Source: Baekduia soli (GTDB taxonomy: Bacteria > Actinomycetota > Thermoleophilia > Solirubrobacterales > Solirubrobacteraceae). Taken from it: a stretch of DNA of 64,000 bases. The first letter of the stretch is position 1. Every line of letters begins with the position of its first letter. The stretch is taken from positions 1,612,001 to 1,676,000 of the forward strand of contig NZ_CP042430.1 of NCBI RefSeq assembly GCF_007970665.1. Reading direction: 5' to 3'. Below, piece after piece: positions 36,772-45,969 of this stretch. Below the pieces are notes generated by a model. That model was not told the origin of the DNA. It made no database searches and worked only from the letters and a program-made list of their open reading frames with translations. The position numbers and the translations under genes were made by a program.

Positions 36772-36981
36772 CTACAGCTCGGTGTCGGGGACGGGCGGGA
36801 TCGCCCGCCGCAGGCGCTCGCGGGCCGCATCGACGCGTGCGTCGAAGGGTCCCGCGCCCGCCGCGGCCTCGGTCCCGGAGTCCGGCACGATCGTGCGCGG
36901 CGCATCGGGACGGACCGTGCGCCGGGGCCGCCGCGTGGGCGGGGTCCCCGGCGCTCCGCGCAGGAGCCGTCCCAGCCTCAC
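36772..36981 (-). CDS. small basic protein translationally coupled to the sdh operon
   Basis: A GTG inside a GTGA overlap with the stop of the HdrB-like gene opens a 69-codon frame. The product is Arg/Pro-rich, starts VRLGRLLRGAPGTPP and ends DAARERLRRAIPPVPDTEL. Codon use is GC-rich at third positions. I recognise no domain. The 4-nt coupling and tight operon position argue that it is real, perhaps an assembly or regulatory factor for the complex; the Pro/Arg composition leaves doubt. Confidence 0.55.
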   Translation of the reverse strand: MRLGRLLRGAPGTPPTRRPRRTVRPDAPRTIVPDSGTEAAAGAGPFDARVDAARERLRRAIPPVPDTEL

Positions 36982-37895
36982 CGACCGTCGCCGGCGCCCA
37001 CGCCCGCGACGACCGACGTGGTCCAGTCGATGACCGAGGTCGGCTTGACGACGTGCTTGTTGAGCCCGAGCTCCTTGGGGTCCAGGCCGAGGGCCAGGCC
37101 CACGAGCTGGGGGAGGTGCAGCACCGGCATGTTGATCTCGCGGCCGACCAGGCGCTGGGCCAGCGGCTGCTGGAGGTCCAGGTTCAGGTGGCACAGGGGG
37201 CACGGGGTGACGACGCAGTCGGCGTCCGCGTCGGCCGCGTCGCCCATGTGGCGACCGGTCTGGCGCAGCGACGCCTCCTTGTTCATCGTGATGATCGGGA
37301 ACCCGCAGCACTTGTGCGAGCCCGCGTACTCGATCACGGTGCCGCCGAGCGCCTCGATGACCTGCGCGAGGTAGGTGTCGCGCGGATGCTCGTCGTCGAT
37401 GCCGAGGCGGTCGGTCGGCCGCACGATGTAGCAGCCGTAGAACGGTCCGACCTTGAGGTCGGTCAGCGGCCGCCGCACGCGTGACCGCAGCTCGTCCAGG
37501 CCGAGCTCCTCCACGAGCACCCAGAGGAAGTTCTTGTTGCTGATCCCCGGCTCGTAGTGCAGGCCGTGCTTCTCCAGCGTGCCGTTGATGTGCCCGCGGT
37601 ACTCGGCCGACGCGTCCAGGCGCTCCTGGCACTCGCCCTGCGCGCCCTGGCAGGTCGAGCAGATGTTCATCATCAGGTCGGCGCCCTCGACCGCCTGGGC
37701 CAGCGCGAACGTCCGGGCGTTGAGCGTGTCGGCGAGCTCGGTGTTGTGCTCGGCGATCACGCCGGCCCCCGTGCAGCAGGCACGGTCCAGCGGCACGAGC
37801 TCGATGTCGAGCAGCGGCGCCACCGCGGCCATCGATCCGTGCAGCTCCGGGGTGAAGCCACGGCTCACGCAGCCGGGCCAGTACGCAACCTTCAT
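36978..37895 (-). CDS. HdrB-like CCG-domain subunit of succinate dehydrogenase (SdhE type)
   Basis: The 305-residue protein has two CCG Cys-rich domains of the heterodisulfide reductase B type: ACCTGAGVI with NICSTCQGAQ in the first half, and SHKCCGFPI with VTPCPLCHLN in the second. It follows sdhA and sdhB in the same operon, where most bacteria encode cytochrome b membrane subunits. Archaeal and some bacterial SdhE (type E) complexes use such a subunit as the membrane-facing electron carrier. No transmembrane helix is seen. The start is 52 bp after the sdhB stop. Confidence 0.9.
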   Translation of the reverse strand: MKVAYWPGCVSRGFTPELHGSMAAVAPLLDIELVPLDRACCTGAGVIAEHNTELADTLNARTFALAQAVEGADLMMNICSTCQGAQGECQERLDASAEYRGHINGTLEKHGLHYEPGISNKNFLWVLVEELGLDELRSRVRRPLTDLKVGPFYGCYIVRPTDRLGIDDEHPRDTYLAQVIEALGGTVIEYAGSHKCCGFPIITMNKEASLRQTGRHMGDAADADADCVVTPCPLCHLNLDLQQPLAQRLVGREINMPVLHLPQLVGLALGLDPKELGLNKHVVKPTSVIDWTTSVVAGVGAGDGR

Positions 37896-37947
37896 GAGCG
37901 GTGGTCCTTCTCGGGCGTCCGACCCGTGGTTGTGGCGGCGACCTTCA

Positions 37948-39117
37948 TCAGGCGTTGTCCTCCGACTTCGCGTCCCCGGTGGCTTCGACGCGCTCCTGCG
38001 GCGAGTCCTCGTTGTCCTCGTCGCGGCCGGAGATGTACAGGTTGTATTCGATGCGCTTGTCGCGGCCCTCGATCTCGTCGTAGATCGCCTGGACCTGCTT
38101 GAGGTCGGCCGGCGGGATCTTGTGGGGCTTGACGGCGCCCATGATCGTGACCTTGCGACGCATGACGGCCTTGGTGATCGCCGGCAGCGAGCTGGCGAGC
38201 TCCAGTCCGGCGGGCGGCGCGAACTTGCCGAACCACGAGTTGCCGCCGTAGGAGCGGGGCAGCAGCTCGGCCTCCCACAGCAGGCCGTAGTTCTTGATCA
38301 GCGTGACGAAGGCGGCCTCGTGGCGCTCGCCGTTGTTGCGGTCGACGATGTGGTGGTCGCCGGTGGCACGGCGCCGCAGGCGCATGATCTGGTTCATCGG
38401 CGCCACGCCCTTGGGGCAGGCCTCGATGCACTTGAAGCAGTGCGTGCAGTCGTAGATGCCGTGCGGGTCCTCGGCGAGGTCCATGAGGCGCTCGCGCTGC
38501 TCGGCGTCGCGGGGGTCGCCGACGAACCGGTAGGACTTGGCCAGCGCGGCCGGCCCGATGAACAGCGGGTCGACCTCCATCGCCAGGCAGTCCGACACGC
38601 AGGCGCCACACTGGATGCAGGCCATGGACTGCGTGACGTCGACCATCGACTCGCGGTCGACGATGTACTCGCGCTCGGGAATCGGCGTCTTGTTGATGAG
38701 CCACGGCGTGACGCGCTGGACCTTCTTCCAGTGGACGGCGTCCATGTCCACGATGAGGTCCTTGATGACGGGCATGTTGCCCATCGGCTCGATCTCGATG
38801 ACCCCGTCGCGCGACGTGGCCTTCGCCCGGTCGAGGTGCGTGTGGCAGGCCAGGCCGGGCTGGCCGTTGACGCGCACGCCGCAGGAGCCGCAGATCGCGG
38901 CCTTGCACGAGCAGCGGATGCCGATGGAGCCGTCGAAGCGGCCCTTGGCCTGCAGGATGCCCTCGAGGACGGAGCGGTGCGGCTCGAGCTCGATCGTGTG
39001 CTCGACCCAGTACGGGGCCTCGCCGGACTCCGGGTCGTAGCGGCGGATCCGGAGCGTGAAGCTCTCGGAGACGTCGCTGCGGGTCGGGGAGTGCGCGGTG
39101 GTCGGTTCGGCGGCCAT
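37948..39117 (-). CDS. sdhB: succinate dehydrogenase/fumarate reductase iron-sulfur subunit
   Basis: The 389-residue protein has a [2Fe-2S] ferredoxin domain with CSCKAAICGSCG and a later Cys in GLACHTH. The bacterial-ferredoxin domain has CIQCGACVSDC and CTHCFKCIEACPKG. At 389 residues it exceeds the common 230-260, with a C-terminal extension of about 100 residues ending in an acidic tail. It transfers electrons from the flavoprotein to the quinone site. It lies 2 nt after the sdhA stop and before the HdrB-like gene. Confidence 0.95.
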   Translation of the reverse strand: MAAEPTTAHSPTRSDVSESFTLRIRRYDPESGEAPYWVEHTIELEPHRSVLEGILQAKGRFDGSIGIRCSCKAAICGSCGVRVNGQPGLACHTHLDRAKATSRDGVIEIEPMGNMPVIKDLIVDMDAVHWKKVQRVTPWLINKTPIPEREYIVDRESMVDVTQSMACIQCGACVSDCLAMEVDPLFIGPAALAKSYRFVGDPRDAEQRERLMDLAEDPHGIYDCTHCFKCIEACPKGVAPMNQIMRLRRRATGDHHIVDRNNGERHEAAFVTLIKNYGLLWEAELLPRSYGGNSWFGKFAPPAGLELASSLPAITKAVMRRKVTIMGAVKPHKIPPADLKQVQAIYDEIEGRDKRIEYNLYISGRDEDNEDSPQERVEATGDAKSEDNA

Positions 39118-39119
39118 GG

Positions 39120-40820
39120 CTAGTACTTCCTCTCCTCGGGCTGCCACTGGGTGATCGTGACGGGGGCGTAGTCGATCTCGGGGCTGTCGCCGCCGTTGCG
39201 CGACAGGGTGATGTGCTTCATCCAGACCTCGTCGTTGCGCTCGGGGTAGTCCGTGCGGAACTGGGCCCCGCGCGACTCCTTGCGCTCGATCGCGGCGACG
39301 ACGGTGCACTCGGCGCAGTCGAGCATGTACCCCAGCTCGATCGCCCCGAGGACGTCCTGGTTGAACACGGAGCCCTTGTCGTCGACGTAGGCGGTCTTGG
39401 CCTCCTCCTTGAGCCGGCGCACGACCTCGAGCGCGTGCTCGAGCCCGGCCTGCTCGCGGAAGACCGCGACGTTGCGGTTCATCTCGGTCCCGAGCTCGTC
39501 CTTGATCTCGGCGATCCGGCGGCCCGTCTGGGGCCGGTCGATGATCGACTTGACCCAGGCCTGCTCGTCGTTGAGGCGCGCCTGCTGGGCGGCGGGCTTG
39601 GGCTGCGCCATCCCCGCGGCGCGCTGGGCGGCGTGCTCGCCGGCCCGGCGGCCGAAGATGAGCGTGTCCAGCAGCGAGTTGGCCCCGAGGCGGTTGCCGC
39701 CGTGGACCGAGACGCAGGCGACCTCGCCGGCGGCGTAGAGGCCCTCGATGGGCGTCGCGCCGTCGATGTCGGTCTTGACGCCGCCCATGATGTAGTGCTG
39801 GCCCGGGCGGATGAGGATCGGCTCGCGGGTGATGTCGACGCCGGCGAAGTCCTTGCCGATGTTGACGATCTCGCGCAGCGCCTCGAGCGTGCGCTTCTTG
39901 GGGACGACGGTGATGTCGAGGTAGATGCCGACACCGCCGGGCCCGACGCCGCGGCCCTCGTTGATCTCGGTCTGCTCGGCGCGGGAGACGACGTCGCGCG
40001 ACGCCAGCTCCATCTTGTTCGGCGCGTACTTCTCCATGAAGCGCTCGCCGTTGGCGTTGAGGAGATGCGCGCCCTCGCCGCGTGCGCCCTCCGTGATGAG
40101 GAACCCGTTCTCGACCAGGCAGGTCGGGTGGTACTGCACCATCTCCATGTCCATGAGCGGCGCGCCGAGGCGGTAGGCCTGGGCGATGCCGTCGCCGGTG
40201 CAGATCAGGCCGTTGGTCGTCGGCTTGAAGCACTGGCCGGCGCCCCCGGTGGCCAGGATGACGTTCTTGGCGGTGAAGATCTCCAGCGTGCCCGTGCGGA
40301 TGTCGCGGGCGATGCAGCCCGACACCGCGCCGGTCTCGTCCTGCAGCAGCGAGGTCGTGAACCACTCCTCGTAGCGGTCGACGCGCTCGTGGTACTTCAT
40401 GAGCTGCTCGTAGAGCACGTGCAGGATCGCCTGGCCGGTGATGTCGGCCACGTAGGCGGTGCGCTTGGTGGAGGCGCCGCCGAAGGCGCGCAGGTCCAGC
40501 GCGCCGGTCTCGTTGCGGTGGAACGTGACGCCGATGTGCTCGAGGTGCATGACCTCGTGCGGCGCCTCGCGGCACATCACCTCGATCGCGTCCTGGTCCC
40601 CGATGAAGTCGGAGCCCTTGACGGTGTCGTACGCGTGCGACCGCCAGTCGTCCGCGGGGTTGATGGCGGCGTTGATGCCACCGGCGGCGGCGACGGAGTG
40701 CGAGCGGACCGGGTGGACCTTGCTCATGATCGCCACCGACGCTCCGGCGTCCGCGGCGGCCAGCGCAGCACGCTGTCCGGCCAGGCCGGCGCCGAGGATG
40801 AGAACGTCATGTGCAGGCAT
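39120..40820 (-). CDS. sdhA: succinate dehydrogenase/fumarate reductase flavoprotein subunit
   Basis: The 566-residue protein has the FAD motif ILGAGLAGQRAALAAADAG, the covalent-flavin region SHSVAAAGGINAA, the substrate loop with QYHPTCLV and GEGAHLLN, the active-site segment and VHGGNRLGANSLLD near the end. It oxidises succinate in the TCA cycle or reduces fumarate. It is the first gene of an operon with sdhB, an HdrB-like gene and a small ORF. A -10-like TATAGA lies about 40 nt upstream on the minus strand. Confidence 0.96.
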   Translation of the reverse strand: MPAHDVLILGAGLAGQRAALAAADAGASVAIMSKVHPVRSHSVAAAGGINAAINPADDWRSHAYDTVKGSDFIGDQDAIEVMCREAPHEVMHLEHIGVTFHRNETGALDLRAFGGASTKRTAYVADITGQAILHVLYEQLMKYHERVDRYEEWFTTSLLQDETGAVSGCIARDIRTGTLEIFTAKNVILATGGAGQCFKPTTNGLICTGDGIAQAYRLGAPLMDMEMVQYHPTCLVENGFLITEGARGEGAHLLNANGERFMEKYAPNKMELASRDVVSRAEQTEINEGRGVGPGGVGIYLDITVVPKKRTLEALREIVNIGKDFAGVDITREPILIRPGQHYIMGGVKTDIDGATPIEGLYAAGEVACVSVHGGNRLGANSLLDTLIFGRRAGEHAAQRAAGMAQPKPAAQQARLNDEQAWVKSIIDRPQTGRRIAEIKDELGTEMNRNVAVFREQAGLEHALEVVRRLKEEAKTAYVDDKGSVFNQDVLGAIELGYMLDCAECTVVAAIERKESRGAQFRTDYPERNDEVWMKHITLSRNGGDSPEIDYAPVTITQWQPEERKY

Positions 40821-41049
40821 GTATCAGGCTCTTCGTCTCGAGTTCGGGGTGACGGACTCTATACGTCGGACCCGCCCGGCCACGCGCACGTCGGACGCAC
40901 GGTTGGCGTCCGGGCGGTGCCCCGGGGGCCCGCGCGAGAGCCGGTCGGTTGGGACGTCAGGCAGATGACGCTCGGCGGTCGGCCCGGGCCGCCGCCCGCC
41001 CGGCCCCCAGGGTCCCGGGATGCCCCGTCCCGGCGCCACCGCACCCTCC

Positions 41050-41378
41050 GAGCGCGCCCGGGTCCGCCGCGGGCCCGCGTGCGCCGACCACGAGGCGCAC
41101 GACGCTGCACGCGATCCTCGACGAGGGCCCGGTCGCCGACCTCGGCATCGCCGTCGACGGCCAGCCGTACGTCATCCCCCACCCTCCACACGCGGGTGGG
41201 GGACCGCGTCCACGCCCGCCCGCGCCGTGGCGAGCTGAAGGGCACGCGGATCCTCGTCATGGACCTCGCGGAGGTCTCGGCCAAGGTCGTCGACGGGGAC
41301 CCCGTCGACGAGGACGAGGACCACGCGCTGGACGTGTGGGCCGGCGTCGTGCCGCTCGCGCGGGCGGGCGGCCGCCGC
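41050..41378 (+). pseudogene. internally deleted PPOX-family flavoprotein gene
   Basis: Frame-broken plus-strand readings give TLHAILDEGPVADLGIAVDG with QPYVIP, then TLHTRVGDRVH-like text. After a deletion comes RGELKGTRILVMDLAEVSAK and DALDVWAGVVPL-like text, the two ends of pyridoxamine 5'-phosphate oxidase-like proteins. The central FMN-binding part is missing. The stretch 40821-41049 holds the sdhA promoter and otherwise nothing recognisable. Confidence 0.65.
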
Positions 41379-42548
41379 TCAGGGGCGCAGCTCGAGGCCG
41401 GCGGCCAGGGCCCGGCGCACGTGGTCCAGCGTGACGAGCCCGCAGAGCCGGCCGTCGGCGTCGACGACGACGAGCGCGCCGAGGCGCCGCAGCGCCTCCG
41501 AGCTCAGCAGGGACTCCAGCGGCGTGTCGCGCGCCACGTGGGCGTCGCCGTCGGCGGCGGCGTCGAGCAGGTCGTCGACCGGGAGCGTCGGGCGCCCGGA
41601 CGCCAGCGCCCCGTCGACGAGCTCGGCGCGCAGCAGGCCCAGGACCCGCCCGGCGGCGTCGGTGACGGGGAACCACGGCAGCCGGTAGCGCAGGAAGAAC
41701 TCGTCCTGGGCCGCCAGCGCGGTCGTCGTGCCGGGCACGGCGACGGGCTCGGCGTCCATGACGTCGGCGGCGGTCACGCCGTCGATGCGGTCCGAGAACG
41801 CGCTGGCCGCGATGGCCCCGCGGGCGCCGCTGCTGATGAACCAGCCCAGGATGAGCAGCCAGATGCCCGCGAACGGATCGCCGCCGCCCAGCGCCAGGTA
41901 GAGGCCGAAGCCCATGAGCAGGTAGGCCAGGCCCTGGCCGATGCGCCCCGCCGCGCGGGTGGCGCGGTGGCGGTCGCCGGTCGCCCGCCAGATCGCGGCG
42001 CGCGCGATCCGGCCGCCGTCGAGGGGGAAGCCCGGCAGCAGGTTGAAGGCCAGCAGCCAGAGGTTGACGATCCCCAGCCACGACAGCAGCGCCAGCAGCG
42101 GCGTCGTGCTGTCGCCGTGGGTGTAGCTGTCGACGGCCTCGCCGAGGTGCGAGGTCGCCGCGACGCCCCCGAGGCAGATCAGCGCGATGAGCGCGGTGAC
42201 GGCCGGGCCGGCCGCGGCGATGCGGAACTCCTCGCCCGGCGTCTCGGAGTCGCGGCTGAGCTTGGCCAGGCCGCCGAAGATCCACAGGTCGATGCCCAGG
42301 ACCTCGATGCCGTTGCGCCGCGCGACGAGCGCGTGGCCGAGCTCGTGCAGCGCGAGGGAGACGAAGAAGAGCAGGACGGCGGCCACCGTGACGAGGTAGG
42401 CGACCGAGTTCGAGACGTCCAGCACCGAGTCGAAGAACCCGGAGAACGAGTAGATCATCACGAAGAGCACGACGAACCAGCTCGGGCTCGCCCCGATGCG
42501 GATGCCGAACACCCGCGCAAGCTGCACTGATCCTCTGCCGCTGAACAT
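41379..42548 (-). CDS. site-2 protease family membrane metalloprotease with CBS domains
   Basis: The 389-residue protein has about six hydrophobic helices, the zinc motif HELGHAL (about 70) and the third-ligand motif NLLPGFPLDGGR. Two CBS domains follow (about 235-385: ADVMDAEPVAVPGTT and DTPLESLLSSEALRR). Such S2P/SpoIVFB-type enzymes cut membrane proteins in intramembrane proteolysis, and the CBS pair may sense nucleotides. The ATG at 42548 is chosen because similarity begins there. It is divergent from aat. Confidence 0.93.
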   Translation of the reverse strand: MFSGRGSVQLARVFGIRIGASPSWFVVLFVMIYSFSGFFDSVLDVSNSVAYLVTVAAVLLFFVSLALHELGHALVARRNGIEVLGIDLWIFGGLAKLSRDSETPGEEFRIAAAGPAVTALIALICLGGVAATSHLGEAVDSYTHGDSTTPLLALLSWLGIVNLWLLAFNLLPGFPLDGGRIARAAIWRATGDRHRATRAAGRIGQGLAYLLMGFGLYLALGGGDPFAGIWLLILGWFISSGARGAIAASAFSDRIDGVTAADVMDAEPVAVPGTTTALAAQDEFFLRYRLPWFPVTDAAGRVLGLLRAELVDGALASGRPTLPVDDLLDAAADGDAHVARDTPLESLLSSEALRRLGALVVVDADGRLCGLVTLDHVRRALAAGLELRP

Positions 42549-42625
42549 CTGGACACATTGTGCCGCGTGCGACCAGGACCGTGTGGGCGGGGCCGGGGGG
42601 CGCACCGCTGCGCCACAGTGTGGGG

Positions 42626-43201
42626 GTGGACGTCGCCACCATCCTCGGGCTCTACGCCCAGGGGCTGTTCCCCATGGACGAGCCGGGGGCGCCCGACCTG
42701 CCGTGGTGGGCCGCCGATCCCCGGACGGTGTTCGGGCTCGACGCCCCGGCGCGGGCAGGGGTCCGCCGCCGCGTTCGGCGCTCGCTGGCCGCCCGGGAGG
42801 GCTGGGAGCTGCGCGTCGACGGCGCCTTCGACGAGGTCGTCACCGCGTGCGCGCGCCCGCGGGGACCGCACGACGGCGTCTGGCTGACGCCGCGGATGCA
42901 CGAGCTCTACCGGGCCCTGCACGCCGCCGGGCACGCCCACACGTTCGAGGTCTGGCTCGACGACGGGCTGGCCGCCGGGCTCGTCGGCGTCACCATCGGC
43001 CGCGCCGCGATGCTCGAGTCCATGTTCCACCGCGTGCCGCACGCGGGCAACGTGCTGGTCTCGCTGACGCTGGACGCGCTGGCGGCCTCGGGCTACGAGC
43101 TGTGCGACATCCAGACCGCCACCGACCACACGTTGTTCCTCGGCGCCGTCCAGATCCCGCGCGAGGAGTACGAGCGGCGCCTGTGCGCGGCGCTGGGCTG
43201 A
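42626..43201 (+). CDS. aat: leucyl/phenylalanyl-tRNA--protein transferase
   Basis: The enzyme adds Leu or Phe to proteins with N-terminal Arg/Lys, marking them for ClpS/ClpAP in the N-degron pathway. The 191-residue protein has LYAQGLFPM, WWAADPR, GVWLTPRMHELYRALHAAGHAHTFEVW (as two blocks), MFHRVPHAGNV and CDIQTATDHTLFLGA. GTG codons at 42620 and 42560 are alternative starts in frame; 42626 fits the family N-terminus best. Confidence 0.93.
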   Translation: MDVATILGLYAQGLFPMDEPGAPDLPWWAADPRTVFGLDAPARAGVRRRVRRSLAAREGWELRVDGAFDEVVTACARPRGPHDGVWLTPRMHELYRALHAAGHAHTFEVWLDDGLAAGLVGVTIGRAAMLESMFHRVPHAGNVLVSLTLDALAASGYELCDIQTATDHTLFLGAVQIPREEYERRLCAALG

Positions 43202-43203
43202 GG

Positions 43204-43608
43204 TCAGGCCCCGGTGGCCTTCAGCCCCGCGGCCTCGACCTTCGGGCCGAGGGCCTGGGCCAGCGCGAGCAGCCCCGAGAGCGGGCGGATCATCACCGTG
43301 AAGTCCTGCACGAGGCCGTCGGAGCCGGTGCGCAGGAGGTCCAGGCCCTCGAGCTCCCTGCCGCCGACCGCGGCGCGGAAGACGAGCGCCTCGGTCCCGT
43401 CGGAGCCGCCGATCTCGTCGGTGTAGCGGAAGTCCTCGAACGTCTCGAAGACCAGCCGCAGCAGCGCGGCGACCGTGTCGCGCCCGACGTAGGGGTGGAA
43501 GACCGCCGGGCTGTGGAACACGATGCCCGGCGCCAGCGTCGCGATCGCGGCCTCGATGTCGCCGGCCTCGACGGCGGCGCGGAACGGGTGCGGTGCGGGC
43601 GCGGTCAT
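43204..43608 (-). CDS. SnoaL/NTF2-like protein
   Basis: The 134-residue protein has the NTF2-like cone fold pattern: an N-terminal helix (FRAAVEAGDIEAAIATLAP), GIVFHSPAVFHPYVGRD and VFETFEDFRYTDEI with alternating strands. Similar polyketide-cyclase-like proteins bind small hydrophobic ligands; no catalytic residues can be assigned. It lies 22 nt after the AidB-type gene and is probably co-transcribed with it and the TetR gene. Confidence 0.83.
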   Translation of the reverse strand: MTAPAPHPFRAAVEAGDIEAAIATLAPGIVFHSPAVFHPYVGRDTVAALLRLVFETFEDFRYTDEIGGSDGTEALVFRAAVGGRELEGLDLLRTGSDGLVQDFTVMIRPLSGLLALAQALGPKVEAAGLKATGA

Positions 43609-43630
43609 GGAGGTCTCCCGTGGTGGTGCG

Positions 43631-45310
43631 CTACGCCGCCTGCGGCGCGTGGCGCTCGATGATGGCGCCGACGTCGGTGCCCGCGGGCAGTGTGCCGTAG
43701 TGCAAGCCGCCGCCGCCGGCCACCCGCGTGGCCGTGAACGCGTCGGCGACCGCGGCCGGGGCGTGGCGGATGAGCAGCGAGGCCTCCAGGGCGATCGCGA
43801 GGTGCTCGACGACGAGCCGCGCACGGTGCTCGAGGTCGTCGGGGCGGGTGAACTCGTCGCGCAGGCTCTCGGTGAAGGCGTCGTAGCGGTCGTCGTGGCC
43901 GGCGGCGAGGTCGAGCTCGGCCAGGTAGGCGTCCAGGGCCTGGGGCGTGCGCCGCAGCGCCCGCAGGACGTCGAGGGCCATGACGTTGCCCGAGCCCTCC
44001 CAGATCGAGCACAGAGGCGCCTCGCGGTACAGGCGCGGCATGCCCGAGGCCTCGACGTACCCGTTGCCGCCCAGGCACTCCAGCGCCTCGAACGCGTGGT
44101 TGGGCACGCGCTTGCAGACGTGGTACTTGCCCACCGCGGTCGCCAGCCGGCGCAGGTGGTCGGCCCCCTCGTCGCCCGCGGCGGCCTCGTCGTAGGCGCG
44201 GCACAGGCGCAGCGCGAGCACCGTCGCGGCCTCGCTCTCCACGGCCAGGTCGGCCAGCACGTTGCGCATGAGCGGCTGGTCGACCAGGCGGCGCCCGAAC
44301 GCCTCGCGGTGCTGCGCGTGCCAGGTCGCCGCGGCCACCGCGGCGCGCATGCCGCCCGCCGCGCCGATGACGCAGTCCAGGCGCGTGTGGCCGACCATCT
44401 CGATGATCGTCGGCACCCCGCGGCCGGGCTCGCCGACCATGCGGCCCCAGGCGCGGCGGAACTCGACCTCCGACGACGCGTTGGAGCGGTTGCCCAGCTT
44501 GTCCTTCAGGCGCTGCAGCTGGAAGCCGGCGTTCTTGGCCCCGTCGGGCAGGAAGCGGGGGACCGCGAAGCACGACAGGCCCTCGTCCGTCTGGGCCAGC
44601 ACGAGGAACAGGTCGCTCATCGGCGCGCTGCAGAACCACTTGTGGCCGACGAGCAGGTACTCGGCGCCCGCGCCCGTGGCGGCGCCCGCGGGCAGCGCGA
44701 TCGTCGTGTTGGCCCGCACGTCCGAGCCGCCCTGCTTCTCGGTCATCGCCATCCCGCAGATCGCTCCGGGCTTCTGGTCGGCGGGCCGCAGCGCGCCGTC
44801 GTAGCCGCGGGCGGTCAGGCGCGGCACCCATTCCTGCGCGACCTCGGGCGTGGCCCGCAGCGCGGGGACGGCGGCGTAGGTCATCGTGATGGGGCAGCCG
44901 AAGCCCGCCTCGGCCTGGGTGCCGCTGAGGTAGATCGCCGCGCGCGCGACATTGGCCCCCGGCCGCGGGTCGTTCCAGGGCAGCGCATGCATCTCGTCGT
45001 GCACCCCTCGGGCCATGAGGCGGTGCCAGGAGGGGTGGAACTCGACGGCGTCCAGGCGGTTGCCCTGGCGGTCGTGGGTGTGCAGCACCGGCGGGTGCTC
45101 GTTGGCCTCGAAGCCCCAGCGGATCGGCTCAGCGCCCCAGAACGCGCCGGCCTCGGCGGCGCGCGCGTGCGCCCAGCCGCCGCCCTCGCGCTCCAGGCCC
45201 TCGACGAGCGCGGCGTGGTCGAGGTAGAGGTTGCGCCCCTCCATCGGGGGCACCTGGTTGAGGACCTCGTGGGTGGCGCCGAGGGCGTCAGGCCGCGTGA
45301 TGGTGGACAT
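43631..45310 (-). CDS. AidB-type acyl-CoA dehydrogenase
   Basis: The 559-residue flavoprotein has AidB-class blocks: GFGCPITMTYAAVPAL, GMAMTEKQGGSDVRANTT, HKWFCSAPMSDLFLVLAQT (as shorter pieces), NRSNASSEVEF and ECLGGNGYVEASGMPRLYRE with SIWEGSGNVMALDVLR. E. coli AidB is a flavoprotein of the alkylation response with isovaleryl-CoA dehydrogenase activity; actinobacterial members often act in acyl-CoA oxidation. It overlaps the upstream TetR gene by 23 nt, so its expression is tied to that regulator. Confidence 0.94.
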   Translation of the reverse strand: MSTITRPDALGATHEVLNQVPPMEGRNLYLDHAALVEGLEREGGGWAHARAAEAGAFWGAEPIRWGFEANEHPPVLHTHDRQGNRLDAVEFHPSWHRLMARGVHDEMHALPWNDPRPGANVARAAIYLSGTQAEAGFGCPITMTYAAVPALRATPEVAQEWVPRLTARGYDGALRPADQKPGAICGMAMTEKQGGSDVRANTTIALPAGAATGAGAEYLLVGHKWFCSAPMSDLFLVLAQTDEGLSCFAVPRFLPDGAKNAGFQLQRLKDKLGNRSNASSEVEFRRAWGRMVGEPGRGVPTIIEMVGHTRLDCVIGAAGGMRAAVAAATWHAQHREAFGRRLVDQPLMRNVLADLAVESEAATVLALRLCRAYDEAAAGDEGADHLRRLATAVGKYHVCKRVPNHAFEALECLGGNGYVEASGMPRLYREAPLCSIWEGSGNVMALDVLRALRRTPQALDAYLAELDLAAGHDDRYDAFTESLRDEFTRPDDLEHRARLVVEHLAIALEASLLIRHAPAAVADAFTATRVAGGGGLHYGTLPAGTDVGAIIERHAPQAA

Positions 45311-45959
45311 CGGCGTCGTGCTCCTGGTCGGTGGTGGCCCGCAGGCAGAACGTGACGAGCCCCTGCAGGAGCGCGCCGGCGTCGCGGGCCGGGGTGGTGG
45401 GGGAGGCGGGGGCGACCCAGTCGACGAGCGCCTCGCCGACCGCGCCGACGAGCGCGGTGGCGGTCAGCCCGGCGTCCTGGGCGGGCAGCTGCCCGCGGGC
45501 GATCCCGTCGCGGATCGTGGCGGCGAAGACGGCGGCGTAGGCGCGGCGGAAGGCCAGGCGCTCGGCCTCGACGGCCGGGTCGACGGGCTCGGCGAGCAGC
45601 GCCCAGGCCAGGCGCCGGCTGCGCAGCGCGCGGCGGGCGAACGTCCGGACGGCCTCGGCCAGCGCGTCGCGCGCGTCCTCGCGGCCGGCCGTCGCGGAGG
45701 CGACGGCGTCGACCTCGCGCCGGGCGGCCCGCCGGAAGACCTCGACGAGCAGGTCGGCCTTGGACGGGAAGTGGCGGTAGACCGTGCCGGTCGCCACGCC
45801 GGCGCGGCGGGCGACGGCCGCGACCTGCGCCTCGCGATAGCCGCCATGGGCGACGAGCTCGGTCGCCGCGTCCACGATGACGCCGCGCGCGGCGACGCGC
45901 CGGGCCTCCGTGCGCTCGGTGGGGCGGTACGGCACGGGAAGGAGTGAACCATGGTTCAC
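45288..45959 (-). CDS. TetR-family regulator of the AidB-type operon
   Basis: The protein (up to 223 residues) has a TetR DNA-binding domain ([20 protein letters not shown] then [18 protein letters not shown]) and a helical ligand domain. The frame can start at GTG 45959 or at GTG 45935. The region between is part of a 36-bp palindrome, so the later start may be the real one. It is the first gene of a three-gene operon with the acyl-CoA dehydrogenase and NTF2-like genes; autoregulation is likely. Confidence 0.9.
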   Translation of the reverse strand: MNHGSLLPVPYRPTERTEARRVAARGVIVDAATELVAHGGYREAQVAAVARRAGVATGTVYRHFPSKADLLVEVFRRAARREVDAVASATAGREDARDALAEAVRTFARRALRSRRLAWALLAEPVDPAVEAERLAFRRAYAAVFAATIRDGIARGQLPAQDAGLTATALVGAVGEALVDWVAPASPTTPARDAGALLQGLVTFCLRATTDQEHDADVHHHAA

Positions 45960-45969
45960 TCCTTCCCGT
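45934..45969. promoter_or_regulatory. 36-bp perfect palindrome at the TetR start
   Basis: ACGGGAAGGAGTGAACC at 45934-45950 is exactly repeated in inverse after the central AT, ending at 45969. The inner core GTGAACCATGGTTCAC is a typical TetR operator. It covers both candidate start codons of the TetR gene, so repression would be complete and autogenous. Confidence 0.85.

Noticed and set aside
39213-42530. Plus-strand frame over 1100 codons long
   Set aside because: It covers sdhA and the site-2 protease in antisense. Length alone is not evidence at this GC content; only 41.05-41.38 kb within it holds recognisable plus-strand coding (PPOX remnant), in different frames.
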